Assembly: GCA_002102555.1 (NCBI GenBank)
Contig: MCFL01000116.1
Span: 1 to 64,000, forward strand
Reading direction: 5' to 3'
Source: Catenaria anguillulae PL171
Taxonomy: Eukaryota; Blastocladiomycota; Blastocladiomycetes; Blastocladiales; Catenariaceae
DNA: 64,000 nt
Within the stretch, counting starts at the first letter, position 1, and every line of letters begins with the position of its first letter. Position numbers and translations under genes: made by a program. This document shows, piece by piece, positions 18,326 to 26,843 of this stretch. The notes beneath the pieces were generated by a model. That model saw only the letters and a list, made by a program, of their open reading frames with translations. It was not told the DNA's origin and searched no databases.

Positions 18326-18901
18326 ATGGACCAGGACATTCATGTTCCAAATGACGTGGTGTTTCACCCAAGTATTGTGCAGCAGGACACTGTTGTTGAA
18401 AAAGCTGAATTGTCTCAAGATGCACTGACATTGGAACAATGGAAAAACGTGTACCAAACCCTAGATCCAGTCAGTCCACGTCCACAAGACAATCAGCAAC
18501 CAACATTGCTTTTTGGGGTTTTCATGTCTCGAACAAACTTTGATCGAATTCAAAAAGCAATTCAACTTGTTGTTTTTCGGGCAACATCTCAAAAAATTGG
18601 ACAGCAAAGTCAAGAAGAACTTTTGAATTTGATGCAACAAGTGTACATCAATTATGCTCGCAACACAAATGAACGTGGTCTTCCACGACAGCATGTATTC
18701 AAATTCATTCGCAACCAAGTTGCAAGACTCAACAAAATTGTGACAGATTATGCTGCATACAACATTGTGGGAAACATTGAAACATTCAAGGCAACATTGG
18801 AACAACAAGAAAGTGATCGGGCACTTGACAAACGCCCAATTTCAAACAATATCAAGGGGACAAAACAGTATCGTGAAATTGAAGATGTGCTCCAGATCTA
18901 G
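18326..18901 (+). CDS. Conserved virion-like protein (minor capsid candidate)
   Basis: A 191-residue protein. The central segment, LLFGVFMSRTNFDRIQKAIQLVVFRATSQKI, then EELLNLMQQVYINYARN, and VARLNKIVTDY, matches the layout of a short protein conserved across many giant viruses that I associate with the capsid (a minor capsid candidate). The N-terminus is acidic and unstructured. A short T/A-rich tract precedes the start. The stop overlaps by four bases the convergent RBR gene. Assignment is from recalled family pattern, so moderate. Confidence 0.6.
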   Translation: MDQDIHVPNDVVFHPSIVQQDTVVEKAELSQDALTLEQWKNVYQTLDPVSPRPQDNQQPTLLFGVFMSRTNFDRIQKAIQLVVFRATSQKIGQQSQEELLNLMQQVYINYARNTNERGLPRQHVFKFIRNQVARLNKIVTDYAAYNIVGNIETFKATLEQQESDRALDKRPISNNIKGTKQYREIEDVLQI

Positions 18902-20466
18902 CGAAATGCATTGTACACGCCTCGATAGAGTGAACGACGGGCAAAAGGTAGCTGTGCGTAATCAGCACCTGACTCCAATTTGAGAGGTTTGTCATGCTTT
19001 TGCTCACTGGCAAAGGCATAAATGTAGTTTTGGTTGTGAGTCAAATTGCTTGTTATGTAAAGATTGAGAGCCTTGTGGCCAAACCGTTTGGCTTGATTCC
19101 AAATTTGAAAGTTGGTGTAATTGCGCAAACTTTCAACTTCTGAAAAGAGGGAATTCAAATCCTCATTGGTGATTACCGGTTGTTCAGAATATTCAGCAAT
19201 CCTGACCAAGAGATCTTCTGCAGAAGTGACAAACATGTTGTAAATTTGAATGTACCCATTGTACAGACTGTGCATTTGCTCACGGCGTTGCAAGAGTTTC
19301 TTTGTTTGTTCTTCAGAAATGTTGCCTTGAATGAATTGAATGCGGATATCTCGAGTCGCATCTTCTTGAGGTGCGTCGCGGTACATGCGCTGTTGCAGTT
19401 GAGGAATATGTGCATTGCGAATGTGAAGAATCAACTGGTAAAGATTGTCAAGGAATGTCCATGTCCCTTCTGGGTACCGTGTACGTGGAGAGGATGTTGA
19501 CGTCAGATAGTAATGACACAGTGTTGACTTTTCAAAAAGATCTCTATAGATTTTGGGTAAGTTGAGACGACGACCACACATTGCTAATTGTGGACGCGAA
19601 GTATCACGACCTTGGGATCGTTGATACTCTATGAAATGTGGATTGTGGATTGGACCACTATCAATCCTACCAGTGTTCCAATCAAATGCAACTTGACATT
19701 GGGTGCACCACATTTGGGGACAACCAGATACTCGGAAAATCATACTGTTGCACTGGGGACATGGTTTTGAATCTCGCTTGAGCAATTGTACACTGGCAAC
19801 AGTGTTGGGGTCGCATGTATGGGTTGGGTCATTCTCAGATTGTTTGGGTTCACGACAGTCTTTGCAAACAAAAGTGTCGCATGCTCCGCACTTGTACCTG
19901 TTTGACAAGAACCCATTACATGCGTTCAAAGGACATGGAACCACAAATGCCCGACGGTTGTTGTTGATTTCAATTTGCCCTCCACCCAAAACGTTGTTCA
20001 GCTGTTCGCCAATAGTTGCAATGTTCCCTTCATTGAATTGCAAGCAACGTCTTGCCTGATGTTGGATATGGCGCAGCTGAACCTTTTTCTCTTCACATGC
20101 AACCTTTCTACGCTCTAAGTCAGCAATTTCATTTGTCAATGATTCCATATTGGAATCGCATAGTTCTTGTACTTGTTTATATGCGTGAAGAAACTCGGCA
20201 GTCTCTGGCAAACGCGCCCGTTCACGTTCAAACAAAATTTGTTCACGGTGACGTTTGTACTCTCCATTGCGCCAGTAGATACTTGTCAGCTCGGTCACAA
20301 AGTCATGATTGAATGGTGCACGACATTTCATGCACCACGGATCATGGGTGGTGGTCAACAAGTGTGTCTTGAAGCAATTAAGACATGAGTTGTAGTGGCA
20401 ATTGGGACAGGTTACAATTTTGCGAACATGGCTGGTGTACCGCTCAGAGCAAATTTCGCATTCCAT
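18898..20466 (-). CDS. RBR-type (RING-IBR-RING) E3 ubiquitin ligase
   Basis: From ATG 20466 (MECEICSERYTS) about 522 residues. The first RING-like cluster has CEIC, CPNCHYNSCLNCF and WCMKC; a helical linker with HREQILFERERARLP follows; then an IBR-like cluster (CPLNACNGFLSNRYKCGACDTFVCKDC) and a last C-x2-C set (CPQCNSMIFRVSGCPQMWC, TQCQVAFDWNTG). In RBR enzymes the third cluster carries a catalytic Cys that forms a ubiquitin thioester. An ATCGAT box lies 50 bases upstream, which supports the internal ATG over the longer frame. The long C-terminal part has no recognised domain. Works with the viral ubiquitin at 43192 or with host ubiquitin. Confidence 0.8.
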   Translation of the reverse strand: MECEICSERYTSHVRKIVTCPNCHYNSCLNCFKTHLLTTTHDPWCMKCRAPFNHDFVTELTSIYWRNGEYKRHREQILFERERARLPETAEFLHAYKQVQELCDSNMESLTNEIADLERRKVACEEKKVQLRHIQHQARRCLQFNEGNIATIGEQLNNVLGGGQIEINNNRRAFVVPCPLNACNGFLSNRYKCGACDTFVCKDCREPKQSENDPTHTCDPNTVASVQLLKRDSKPCPQCNSMIFRVSGCPQMWCTQCQVAFDWNTGRIDSGPIHNPHFIEYQRSQGRDTSRPQLAMCGRRLNLPKIYRDLFEKSTLCHYYLTSTSSPRTRYPEGTWTFLDNLYQLILHIRNAHIPQLQQRMYRDAPQEDATRDIRIQFIQGNISEEQTKKLLQRREQMHSLYNGYIQIYNMFVTSAEDLLVRIAEYSEQPVITNEDLNSLFSEVESLRNYTNFQIWNQAKRFGHKALNLYITSNLTHNQNYIYAFASEQKHDKPLKLESGADYAQLPFARRSLYRGVYNAFR

Positions 20467-20515
20467 AAAGTTTATGAAATGGGAAATCAAAAGTTTCAAA
20501 TTGTATCGTTCAGTC

Positions 20516-20521
20516 ATCGAT
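20516..20521 (-). promoter_or_regulatory. ATCGAT motif before the RBR gene
   Basis: 50 bases before ATG 20466; same element and spacing as the other candidate early promoters in this window. Confidence 0.45.
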
Positions 20522-20532
20522 GATTGGTGTGT

Positions 20533-20769
20533 TCAGTGGAGGACATGCACAGACTTGCGCTTCTTTGACTTGCGCTTGGACTTGCGACGGCTCTTCTTGC
20601 TCTTGCTCTTGCTCTTAAGCGACTTGCTCTTGCGGGACTTGCGCTTCTTACCGCCATACATTGAAATGGGGTCAAAACCACCAGTCTGGGAAGCGTCGTC
20701 GCTGTCAAGGAAAACAGTCTTTTTGGGAGTTACGGGCTCCTTCTTGCCTAGACCAAAAAAGTCAAACAT
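20533..20769 (-). CDS. Small very basic Lys/Ser-rich protein
   Basis: A 78-residue protein. The first 40 residues hold MFDFFGLGKKEP and an acidic LDSDDASQTGG stretch; the rest is a Lys-Ser-Arg run (KSRKSKSLKSKSK and similar). It could bind DNA in the virion core, as other giant-virus Lys-rich proteins do. A T7 tract followed by CTC lies 22 bases before the start, the same late-type signal found before the capsid gene. Confidence 0.6.
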   Translation of the reverse strand: MFDFFGLGKKEPVTPKKTVFLDSDDASQTGGFDPISMYGGKKRKSRKSKSLKSKSKSKKSRRKSKRKSKKRKSVHVLH

Positions 20770-20787
20770 TGTAGTTTACTTGAACCT

Positions 20788-20800
20788 GAGAAAAAAATTT
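20788..20800 (-). promoter_or_regulatory. T7-CTC tract, candidate late promoter
   Basis: On the minus strand the run reads ATTTTTTTCTC, ending 22 bases before ATG 20769. An identical core lies before 26297. Confidence 0.4.
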
Positions 20801-20839
20801 CAAAAATCCCAACTTAAGTTTGTTTTGAATGTTGAATGA

Positions 20840-21649
20840 ATGGCAAAAAAAACTGTTGCAAAGAAACCCGCAACACTTTTGACACAATTTGTGTCTCAAT
20901 CAAGCGATCCTGGTGCTGCAAATGGAAACGAGGAAGACATTTTGAGAATCAACGTCCCTGAAATTGATCTCAAGACTGAACCTATCCAAACTGACCTGCG
21001 ATATGACCCAAAGGAAGAAGATCCAATTCCAATTGAGTGTGGAACATTACCATTTAGTTCAGTCGACACTGTTGCTCCACAAGAAGAGTCTGTGATTTAC
21101 TGTTTCAATGACTACACCAGTAAAACCAATCAACTGTCAAAAAGGAATGGTATTGACAAACACACTTCAGGGATTTACAGTGACCTGATGAATTTCGATT
21201 CAGAGTACCCAAGTTCAACAGAAGTGTGTTGTTGGAATTGCACATATGAATTCAAAACGCGACCAATTGGACTCCCTGTCAAAAGCGTAGGCGACACAAT
21301 GAAATGTATTGGGTGTTTCTGTTCATTTGCATGTGCATATCGCTTCCATATCGACACAAATCGAGGTGATGGAGTTTTGCTAAAACAGTTGTATTCAAGG
21401 TGCAATGTCATGGATTTCAAGTTGCCCCCATCGTTTGATCCAGCTCCTCCAAAAGAACTTTTGGAACGGTTTGGTGGGAAAATGACAATTGACCAGTACA
21501 GACAAAACAGTCATGACTTCACAGTCTTTGAGGGGATTCAAGTAGTGTACCCAATAACTCGTCAAATGAATCCAATGACCATTACAGAAAAGAAACCAGG
21601 ATCGAAAATTGATCTCTTCATCAAGAAAATCAACACAAATGCAACCTAG
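20840..21649 (+). CDS. Late transcription factor VLTF3-like
   Basis: A 269-residue protein. The N-terminal 110 residues are acidic and variable. The core from about residue 130 has a zinc-binding pattern, CCWNCTYEF, then DTMKCIGCFCSFACAYRF, and the helix VLLKQLYSRCN, which is the signature of the poxvirus VLTF3-like family kept in nearly all Nucleocytoviricota. In poxviruses this factor drives late-gene transcription. The final segment (RQMNPMTITEKKPGSK) is also typical. Length is usual for the family. It overlaps the convergent gene at 21646 by four bases. Confidence 0.85.
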   Translation: MAKKTVAKKPATLLTQFVSQSSDPGAANGNEEDILRINVPEIDLKTEPIQTDLRYDPKEEDPIPIECGTLPFSSVDTVAPQEESVIYCFNDYTSKTNQLSKRNGIDKHTSGIYSDLMNFDSEYPSSTEVCCWNCTYEFKTRPIGLPVKSVGDTMKCIGCFCSFACAYRFHIDTNRGDGVLLKQLYSRCNVMDFKLPPSFDPAPPKELLERFGGKMTIDQYRQNSHDFTVFEGIQVVYPITRQMNPMTITEKKPGSKIDLFIKKINTNAT

Positions 21650-22227
21650 AAATCGAAATCTTCCAAAGTGACATCTGTGAATGTGTTTTGGGGAACAACG
21701 CTGGCAAATAGGTCTTCAGTTTCTTGAGGATCGCCAAATGGGTATCGCACTTGACTGTAGTCTCGGCGACGTCTGGGGAGAACTGGCGGAGGCAACGTCT
21801 GCGGCACAACAAGCGGCATAATGTCATCATCAGTAATAGGCCGACCATTGTAAACCTCCTCATAGTGCAATCTCCTCATCCAGTAGTAGGCAGGTTTGCG
21901 GCCTTTGCTGCAAATCCTATGAGGTCCCTTCCTCTCACATCCATCTGTACACTCTTTGTTACTGTCCACTTGGTTCTTGTTCAGTTCCCTGTAGCGCTTG
22001 TTCCACAGGGAAATGTAGGACCTGACACCTTGATGCTTGTCTGACCATTTGGACACATCTATGAATTTGAGACTTGAGGCAACTTTGACAATGATGTCAG
22101 GAGTGACTTTCTTTTGTTTGGGGAAATGTCTGAATACGTCTGCCATCCAACGGGCATGTTGGAATTCATTGTCCTTGAGATGGGTAGTGTTGGTGTACTT
22201 GAGTTTGCGTTTGGGAGAGGAAGACAT
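21646..22227 (-). CDS. Uncharacterised basic protein
   Basis: A 193-residue protein starting MSSSPKRKLKY. It has a helix-rich N-terminal half (FQHARWMADVFRHF, VTPDIIVKVASSLKF), a central Cys/His patch (KECTDGCERKGPHRICSKG), and a Pro/Arg-rich then acidic end (LPPPVLPRRRRDYSQ, LEDFDF). A zinc-knuckle-like or nucleic-acid-binding role is possible but not shown. The upstream region carries a C10 tract and a CATAAAAG box, the third promoter class of this window. Confidence 0.5.
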   Translation of the reverse strand: MSSSPKRKLKYTNTTHLKDNEFQHARWMADVFRHFPKQKKVTPDIIVKVASSLKFIDVSKWSDKHQGVRSYISLWNKRYRELNKNQVDSNKECTDGCERKGPHRICSKGRKPAYYWMRRLHYEEVYNGRPITDDDIMPLVVPQTLPPPVLPRRRRDYSQVRYPFGDPQETEDLFASVVPQNTFTDVTLEDFDF

Positions 22228-22236
22228 GTTGCACAG

Positions 22237-22242
22237 ATCGAT
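22237..22242 (+). promoter_or_regulatory. ATCGAT motif before the gene at 22281
   Basis: 39 bases before ATG 22281 on the plus strand; it lies too close to the minus-strand start at 22227 to serve it. Confidence 0.35.
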
Positions 22243-22258
22243 GAATGTTGGCGGATGA

Positions 22259-22283
22259 GGGGGGGGGGACGTCCGCTTTTATG
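22259..22283 (-). promoter_or_regulatory. TATA-like box plus C10 tract
   Basis: On the minus strand a CATAAAAG box is followed by C10, ending about 32 bases before ATG 22227. The same arrangement precedes 51445 and 63307. Confidence 0.4.
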
Positions 22284-22931
22284 CTGTCCCAAGATAATAT
22301 GGTTGAACTCTTACAGTACACCATCATTGTGCTTGTATCCTTGTTTACATTCACCAGGGTGTTCAGAATTGGTTCTGGGCATATTCTGGCTGTCATTGTG
22401 TCTGCTTTGATTGTATGGTACGTTTTCAATCGTAGTCAATCTGAACAATTTGGATTTCTGTCATCCATGGAAGAGAAATTGAATGCTCTTGGCAATCCAT
22501 CACATTTCCATCATGATGCTGACCTGATCAATTTGTTCTTTAGTATTCGGAATTGGCGGAACTTGAATCCTGACAATTTTGATCAAGCAGTCACTGCTAC
22601 CAACAATGTTCTCCGTCTGGTTGAAGAAAGTAGATTTTTGAGAAAACAGTGTATTGACAGCTACCATGTCGCAAAGGATCTTGCACAATTGTCACTCAAT
22701 CTTGTTCATGGTTTCATTTACAACATTGAACACCAGGAACTTGTGACCAAATTGGAAAACGTGCTGGAAAGATTGCAATTTCTATTGGGTGGACAATTGA
22801 ACCTAATGCTTGAACGCTGTATGGACCATGAAAAGAGAAAAGGGATCAATGTCGATTCTAAGTTTGTGATTGACTCTGACAACTTTAAAGCAAATGATCC
22901 AATGGATCACCCAACGTTTGACATTTTCTGA
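22281..22931 (+). CDS. Conserved giant-virus membrane-anchored protein
   Basis: From ATG 22281 the protein has 216 residues. Two adjacent hydrophobic segments (LLQYTIIVLVSLFTFTRVF, ILAVIVSALIVWYVFN) precede a cytosolic domain with a pattern I have seen conserved in mimivirus-like viruses: LFFSIRNWRNLNPDNFDQAVTATNNVLRL, SYHVAKDLAQLSLNLVHGFI, and GINVDSKFVIDSDNF near the end. Function unknown; probably virion-associated. An ATCGAT box lies 39 bases upstream and supports this ATG. Confidence 0.65.
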   Translation: MLSQDNMVELLQYTIIVLVSLFTFTRVFRIGSGHILAVIVSALIVWYVFNRSQSEQFGFLSSMEEKLNALGNPSHFHHDADLINLFFSIRNWRNLNPDNFDQAVTATNNVLRLVEESRFLRKQCIDSYHVAKDLAQLSLNLVHGFIYNIEHQELVTKLENVLERLQFLLGGQLNLMLERCMDHEKRKGINVDSKFVIDSDNFKANDPMDHPTFDIF

Positions 22932-22936
22932 TCGAT
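22931..22936 (+). promoter_or_regulatory. ATCGAT motif before the D5 gene
   Basis: 33 bases before ATG 22964 (51 or 60 before the next two in-frame ATGs), immediately after the previous stop. Confidence 0.45.
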
Positions 22937-22963
22937 CATTGAGGGTACCTGACAAAAGTTGGC

Positions 22964-24704
22964 ATGGCAGAAACTGGGAGGATGAACAGTATGCCGACAC
23001 GGGAGTTCAAAAAGTTTATTGAAACACATGCTGTTCAACCAGGGCGGATCCTCACTCATTTTGTGCTCAGCAAGAAAATCAAGTTGCACATTCCATTTGA
23101 AGAGCGTGACTTGTTTTACCATTTGTACATTGACAACATCAAGAAATGTGGTCATGATGATGAGCTGAATTCAGTAGTGGAAAAAGTGTATGACAAGTCT
23201 GCATTCAACTACTTTATTGACATTGATTTTGACCTGAAACATTTTCGCACAAAATTGTTGTCGCCTGAACAGCTAGAGCAGTTCAAGGCAGCACTGTATG
23301 AACACATTCAAAAAATGATTTCAACGACATTTGGCGTGGAAAAACCAAATGTTGTAACCAGTCTCCGGTCTCCTTTCAAGTTGCATTTTAACTTTCCTGG
23401 GCTGGTTGTCAATTTCGAAACTGCAGTTGGACTGACAACTTCACTCCGGAATTACATGACGATGAACTTTCCAATTGTATATGACGGATGCCATTTATGG
23501 AGAAGGTGATTGATACCTCTGTTTACAATACCACTGGATTGCGCATGATTTGGTCAAACAAGGGTGATGGTGCGCTTCCCAAGGAAACTGTTCAAGAAAT
23601 GTCGCAACTATTTCCTGGAGCCGTATGTTCAAATCATTATGTTTTGATTGACCAAAATCAACAACTGGTTCCGCCTAATGTGGACATTGTCAAGAAACTG
23701 TCACTCCATGCCACCAATGACCCAGTTGTGATTGCAAACCGGTTCTTCCTGGAACAACAAGCCATTGATCCGACAGATGACTCTGCTGGAACACGCCCAG
23801 TGTATGGATTTGGGGATGTGCCATCTGATGCAGTATTGGCTATCAAGGATCATTTGGAAGACAACCTTGATTGTATCAATGGTCAGAAAGTCAAGGTTGA
23901 AATTTCAAAAGTACGTCGTCTTGGACGAGATGGAAACATTGAAGTCATGCTCATGCCACAGTCATGCCCATTTGTTATGAGGGAACACCGACGAACTTGC
24001 GATGGAAATCGACCCAGTAACTGGGTACTCATCACACCATTCAAAACCGAGTTTCGGTGCTGGAAATGCACAAAGCATATTCATGAGATTGACCACATCG
24101 ACAGTGACGTTATTGAAATGCTCTTTGATGTCAACACGCATGAAATTCGTGCCCGGCGTGCATTGACCAGAGCAACTGATGAAGCAGTCGCAGATTTCAT
24201 TTTTCATTTGGTCAAGGGGATACATGCAGCATCTCATTGTGGCGGAAAGAATTACCTGTGGTACAAGTTTGAACACAAGAAGCATCGGTGGGACAAACGC
24301 GATGTCATCATTGAGGACATTATGAGGGATAATGGTCCAATTCAGAAACTGGTGCGCAAATATGCAAGGATGATCCATGAACATGAGCAGCAATTGTCAA
24401 AAGATATTGCCTTGGACGACGAACCAGAAGAGAGTGAAGAAGACAACAGGAGAAAAAATCCAAAGGTCCAAAGCAAAAGTCAATTACAGATTTGTGCAAT
24501 GCATTGTGCAAAAACCTACAATCGTTCAGCTACGTCAACAACCATGTCCTCCCTGTTCTTGGGCTCAAGCTTCACAATCACCTCATTCAAAATGGCCAGA
24601 CATTTCAAGAACAACTAGACCAGAATCCAAAATTGTTGGGATTTGAGAATGGCGTATTTGACTTTGTCAGTGGCGAATTTAGGGAAGGAAGCCGAGTGAC
24701 ATGA
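22964..24704 (+). CDS. D5-type primase-helicase, primase half (frame-broken)
   Basis: The N-terminal half of the Nucleocytoviricota replicative primase-helicase is spread over three frames: 22964-23509, 23488-24618 and 24492-24704. An archaeo-eukaryotic primase core is visible, with YFIDIDFDL (metal-binding acidic pair) and RSPFKLHFNF, then IDTSVYNTTGLRMIW, and a Cys-rich part (CRWCKCTK-like spacing FRCWKCTKHIH). The junction towards the helicase, LLGFENGVFDF, lies in the third piece. Each break fits one missing base: near 23487, in the A6 run 24453-24458, and near 24694. I see no splice signals at the breaks. The gene is essential in relatives, so sequencing error is likelier than loss. Confidence 0.8.
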
Positions 24705-25705
24705 TCACAATGTCAACAAAGACAAACTATGTTGCTTGGGAAAACCAGGACCCTGCCATTCAACGTGACTTGGTTGACTTTTTGTCAACACTGTTTCCAG
24801 ATAATGAGGAGCGGGATTATGTCCTCAATGAGCTGGGGTGTACATTGGATGGGGAGACGACTGAGCAAAAGTTTTTCTTCATGACTGGATATGGCGCTAA
24901 TGGCAAAAGTACCATTGTGAGGCTGTTGAACATGTCTATGGGCGATTACGCTGGAGAAACAAACATTACATTGTTCACTCAGCCGCGGCCTCCTGCAAAT
25001 GCTCCAGTTCCAGAACTCATTTGTTTGCGTGGGAAACGGTTCGTGACTTGCTCTGAACCAAATAGCAAAGATGTGCTCAATTTTGGAACAATCAAGTGGT
25101 TGACAGGAGGAGATCGTATCACGGGTCGAAATTTGTTTGAAAAACAACAATCATTTTACCTCCAGGCGACATTCTTTTGCTTGTGCAATGACATTCCCCA
25201 GATCAATGCCTCAGACTATGGAACATGGCGTCGCGTGCGTACAATCTTGTTTTCAAGTCAGTTTGTATTTGGTCGGGAACCAACACGGCCAAATGAATTC
25301 AAAGCAGACGAAAGTCTGGACCAAAGGATGAAAAAGTGGACTCATGCATTTGGGAGTTTACTGGTGCACTTTTGCACAAAACGGAAACGGTTTGCAATTC
25401 CACCCAAATTCAAGGAGACATATGACAAGCTGCGCCATGACAATGACATTTACACTCGATTTGCACATGATTGTCTTGTGGTGCGCACTTCTGAGGATTG
25501 TGAACTGCTTTCGGTTGCAGAAATGTTTGATGTTTTTGTGAATTGGGGAAAGCGATTCCAGGTCAAGGGCAGCAGGAATGTGGATTTACCACTCTTTTAC
25601 CGAAACATGCAACAAATTCTCGGTCCTGGCATTGAGTACAAGACAGAGGATGGATGTGACATTGCAGGGTTCTATGTTGAAATTTCTCGCGTGGCTCGTA
25701 TGTGA
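24701..25705 (+). CDS. D5-type primase-helicase, SF3 helicase half
   Basis: A 334-residue frame carrying the superfamily 3 helicase core: Walker A in GYGANGKSTIVRLL, a Walker B-like strand ELICLRGKRFVTCSE, motif C-like QATFFCLCNDIP, and WRRVRTILFSSQF. A winged C-terminal part follows (DIYTRFAHDCLV, LLSVAEMFDVFVNWG). It is the direct continuation of the primase half; the start ATG is internal to the original gene. In poxviruses and relatives D5 forms a hexamer at the replication fork. Confidence 0.88.
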   Translation: MITMSTKTNYVAWENQDPAIQRDLVDFLSTLFPDNEERDYVLNELGCTLDGETTEQKFFFMTGYGANGKSTIVRLLNMSMGDYAGETNITLFTQPRPPANAPVPELICLRGKRFVTCSEPNSKDVLNFGTIKWLTGGDRITGRNLFEKQQSFYLQATFFCLCNDIPQINASDYGTWRRVRTILFSSQFVFGREPTRPNEFKADESLDQRMKKWTHAFGSLLVHFCTKRKRFAIPPKFKETYDKLRHDNDIYTRFAHDCLVVRTSEDCELLSVAEMFDVFVNWGKRFQVKGSRNVDLPLFYRNMQQILGPGIEYKTEDGCDIAGFYVEISRVARM

Positions 25706-25739
25706 TTTGTGAATACATCTTGGGAATTGGTTTTGGAAT

Positions 25740-26297
25740 CTAAAGTACTTCAGTAAGCGGACGGCGACCCTTGTCGCCAGATACACGAGTAGGAATTGCC
25801 CATGGAGAAACATTGTCTTTTGAAATGCTGATTCCTCCGCGAATATCATTGATGAAACTACGTTTGCTTGCTGCAGTCTCGATACCATAACTGAAGGCAT
25901 TGTTCATGAAATTGGATTCCAGAATGGGGTCAACGGGAGTGTCTTCAAAAATGGGATCAGTCTGCACCTCGGGAACCAGGTCAGATGGACGAAGTTCATT
26001 GGGATTCTCAAAAACCTCATCTAGGTCAACTGCATTGACATCAAATACATCTGCATTTACATCCTGGGCAGCAACTGCAGTGTCTGCTGGTGCAACAATG
26101 GTTGGAACTGGGACAGAAGGTGCAGGGACATCAGTTGTGATCTCACCAGTGGCAGTGACTGTACCTTGTGGTTCAGGAAGAGGTTGTGTAGTCACTTCAA
26201 GGCCTTCCACACGTGAACGGTTATAGTACCAGACAAAAGCCCCAACAACTGCAATCAGAATAACTACACGGACATATTGGTTGTTGAGAATTGACAT
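25740..26297 (-). CDS. Virion-type single-span membrane protein
   Basis: A 185-residue protein with an N-terminal hydrophobic segment (VRVVILIAVVGAFVWYY), a Pro/Thr/Val-rich linker, then conserved-looking NELRPSDLVPE and a C-terminal part with NNAFSYGIETAASKRSF and DNVSPWAIPT. The LRPSDLVP and GI-T-SxR..N..VSPW pattern is one I associate with a minor capsid or membrane protein widespread in mimivirus-like viruses, though I cannot name it with certainty. A T7-CTC tract ends 27 bases upstream, as before other structural genes. Confidence 0.65.
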   Translation of the reverse strand: MSILNNQYVRVVILIAVVGAFVWYYNRSRVEGLEVTTQPLPEPQGTVTATGEITTDVPAPSVPVPTIVAPADTAVAAQDVNADVFDVNAVDLDEVFENPNELRPSDLVPEVQTDPIFEDTPVDPILESNFMNNAFSYGIETAASKRSFINDIRGGISISKDNVSPWAIPTRVSGDKGRRPLTEVL

Positions 26298-26321
26298 GAC
26301 GCAAGAATTTACAATTTACAG

Positions 26322-26331
26322 AGAAAAAAAT
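26322..26331 (-). promoter_or_regulatory. T7-CTC tract, candidate late promoter
   Basis: On the minus strand ATTTTTTTCT, ending 27 bases before ATG 26297. Same core as before 20769. Confidence 0.4.
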
Positions 26332-26355
26332 CATGTGCATCACAAAGACGCAATC

Positions 26356-26361
26356 ATCGAT
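26356..26361 (+). promoter_or_regulatory. ATCGAT motif before dUTPase
   Basis: 59 bases before ATG 26415, in the divergent intergenic region. Confidence 0.4.
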
Positions 26362-26414
26362 AAACATTTGGTGCACAAAAATGGACAAACAGTTCTTTTG
26401 CAAGGACAACAGAA

Positions 26415-26843
26415 ATGTTCCACGTAAAGTATGTCTCTGTCCATGAAAATGCCAAGGCTCCCCACTGTGCAAGCACTGGCGCCGCAGGTCATGACCTCTA
26501 CAGTGTCGAACAAGTCGACATTCTTCCTGGACAACGAGCCTTGATTTCCACTGGAATCAAGATGCAAATTCCATCGGGGTATTTTGGAAACATTCGTGAC
26601 AGGAGTGGTCTGGCGTGGAAACATGGATTGCACACTTTGGCAGGTGTCATTGATTCTGACTACACTGGTGTTGTCAAGGTAGTCTTGATGAACTTGTCTG
26701 ACACTCCTTACACTGTTAGTGTTGGAGAACGAATTGCTCAAATCATTTTTCAGCAATGCGAAGCTACAACATTTGTTCAGGTGACTGACCTGGATGACAC
26801 TTTGAGAAATGCGGGTGGATTTGGGTCAACGGGTTCGACATGA
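26415..26843 (+). CDS. dut: dUTPase (trimeric family)
   Basis: A 142-residue protein with all five motifs of trimeric dUTP pyrophosphatases in order: motif 1 AGHDLYS, motif 2 RSGLAWK, motif 3 GVIDSDYTG (with the catalytic Asp), motif 4 RIAQIIFQ, and the glycine-rich motif 5 RNAGGFGSTG at the C-terminus. The enzyme hydrolyses dUTP to dUMP and keeps uracil out of viral DNA. Length is standard. The 3' end overlaps the convergent LPMO gene by 18 bases. Upstream ATCGAT fits early expression with D5 and the deaminase. Confidence 0.95.
   Translation: MFHVKYVSVHENAKAPHCASTGAAGHDLYSVEQVDILPGQRALISTGIKMQIPSGYFGNIRDRSGLAWKHGLHTLAGVIDSDYTGVVKVVLMNLSDTPYTVSVGERIAQIIFQQCEATTFVQVTDLDDTLRNAGGFGSTGST

Noticed and set aside
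23460..24710. Introns in the D5 gene
   Set aside because: The overlapping frames leave no room for GT...AG segments with a branch motif; single-base indels explain all breaks.
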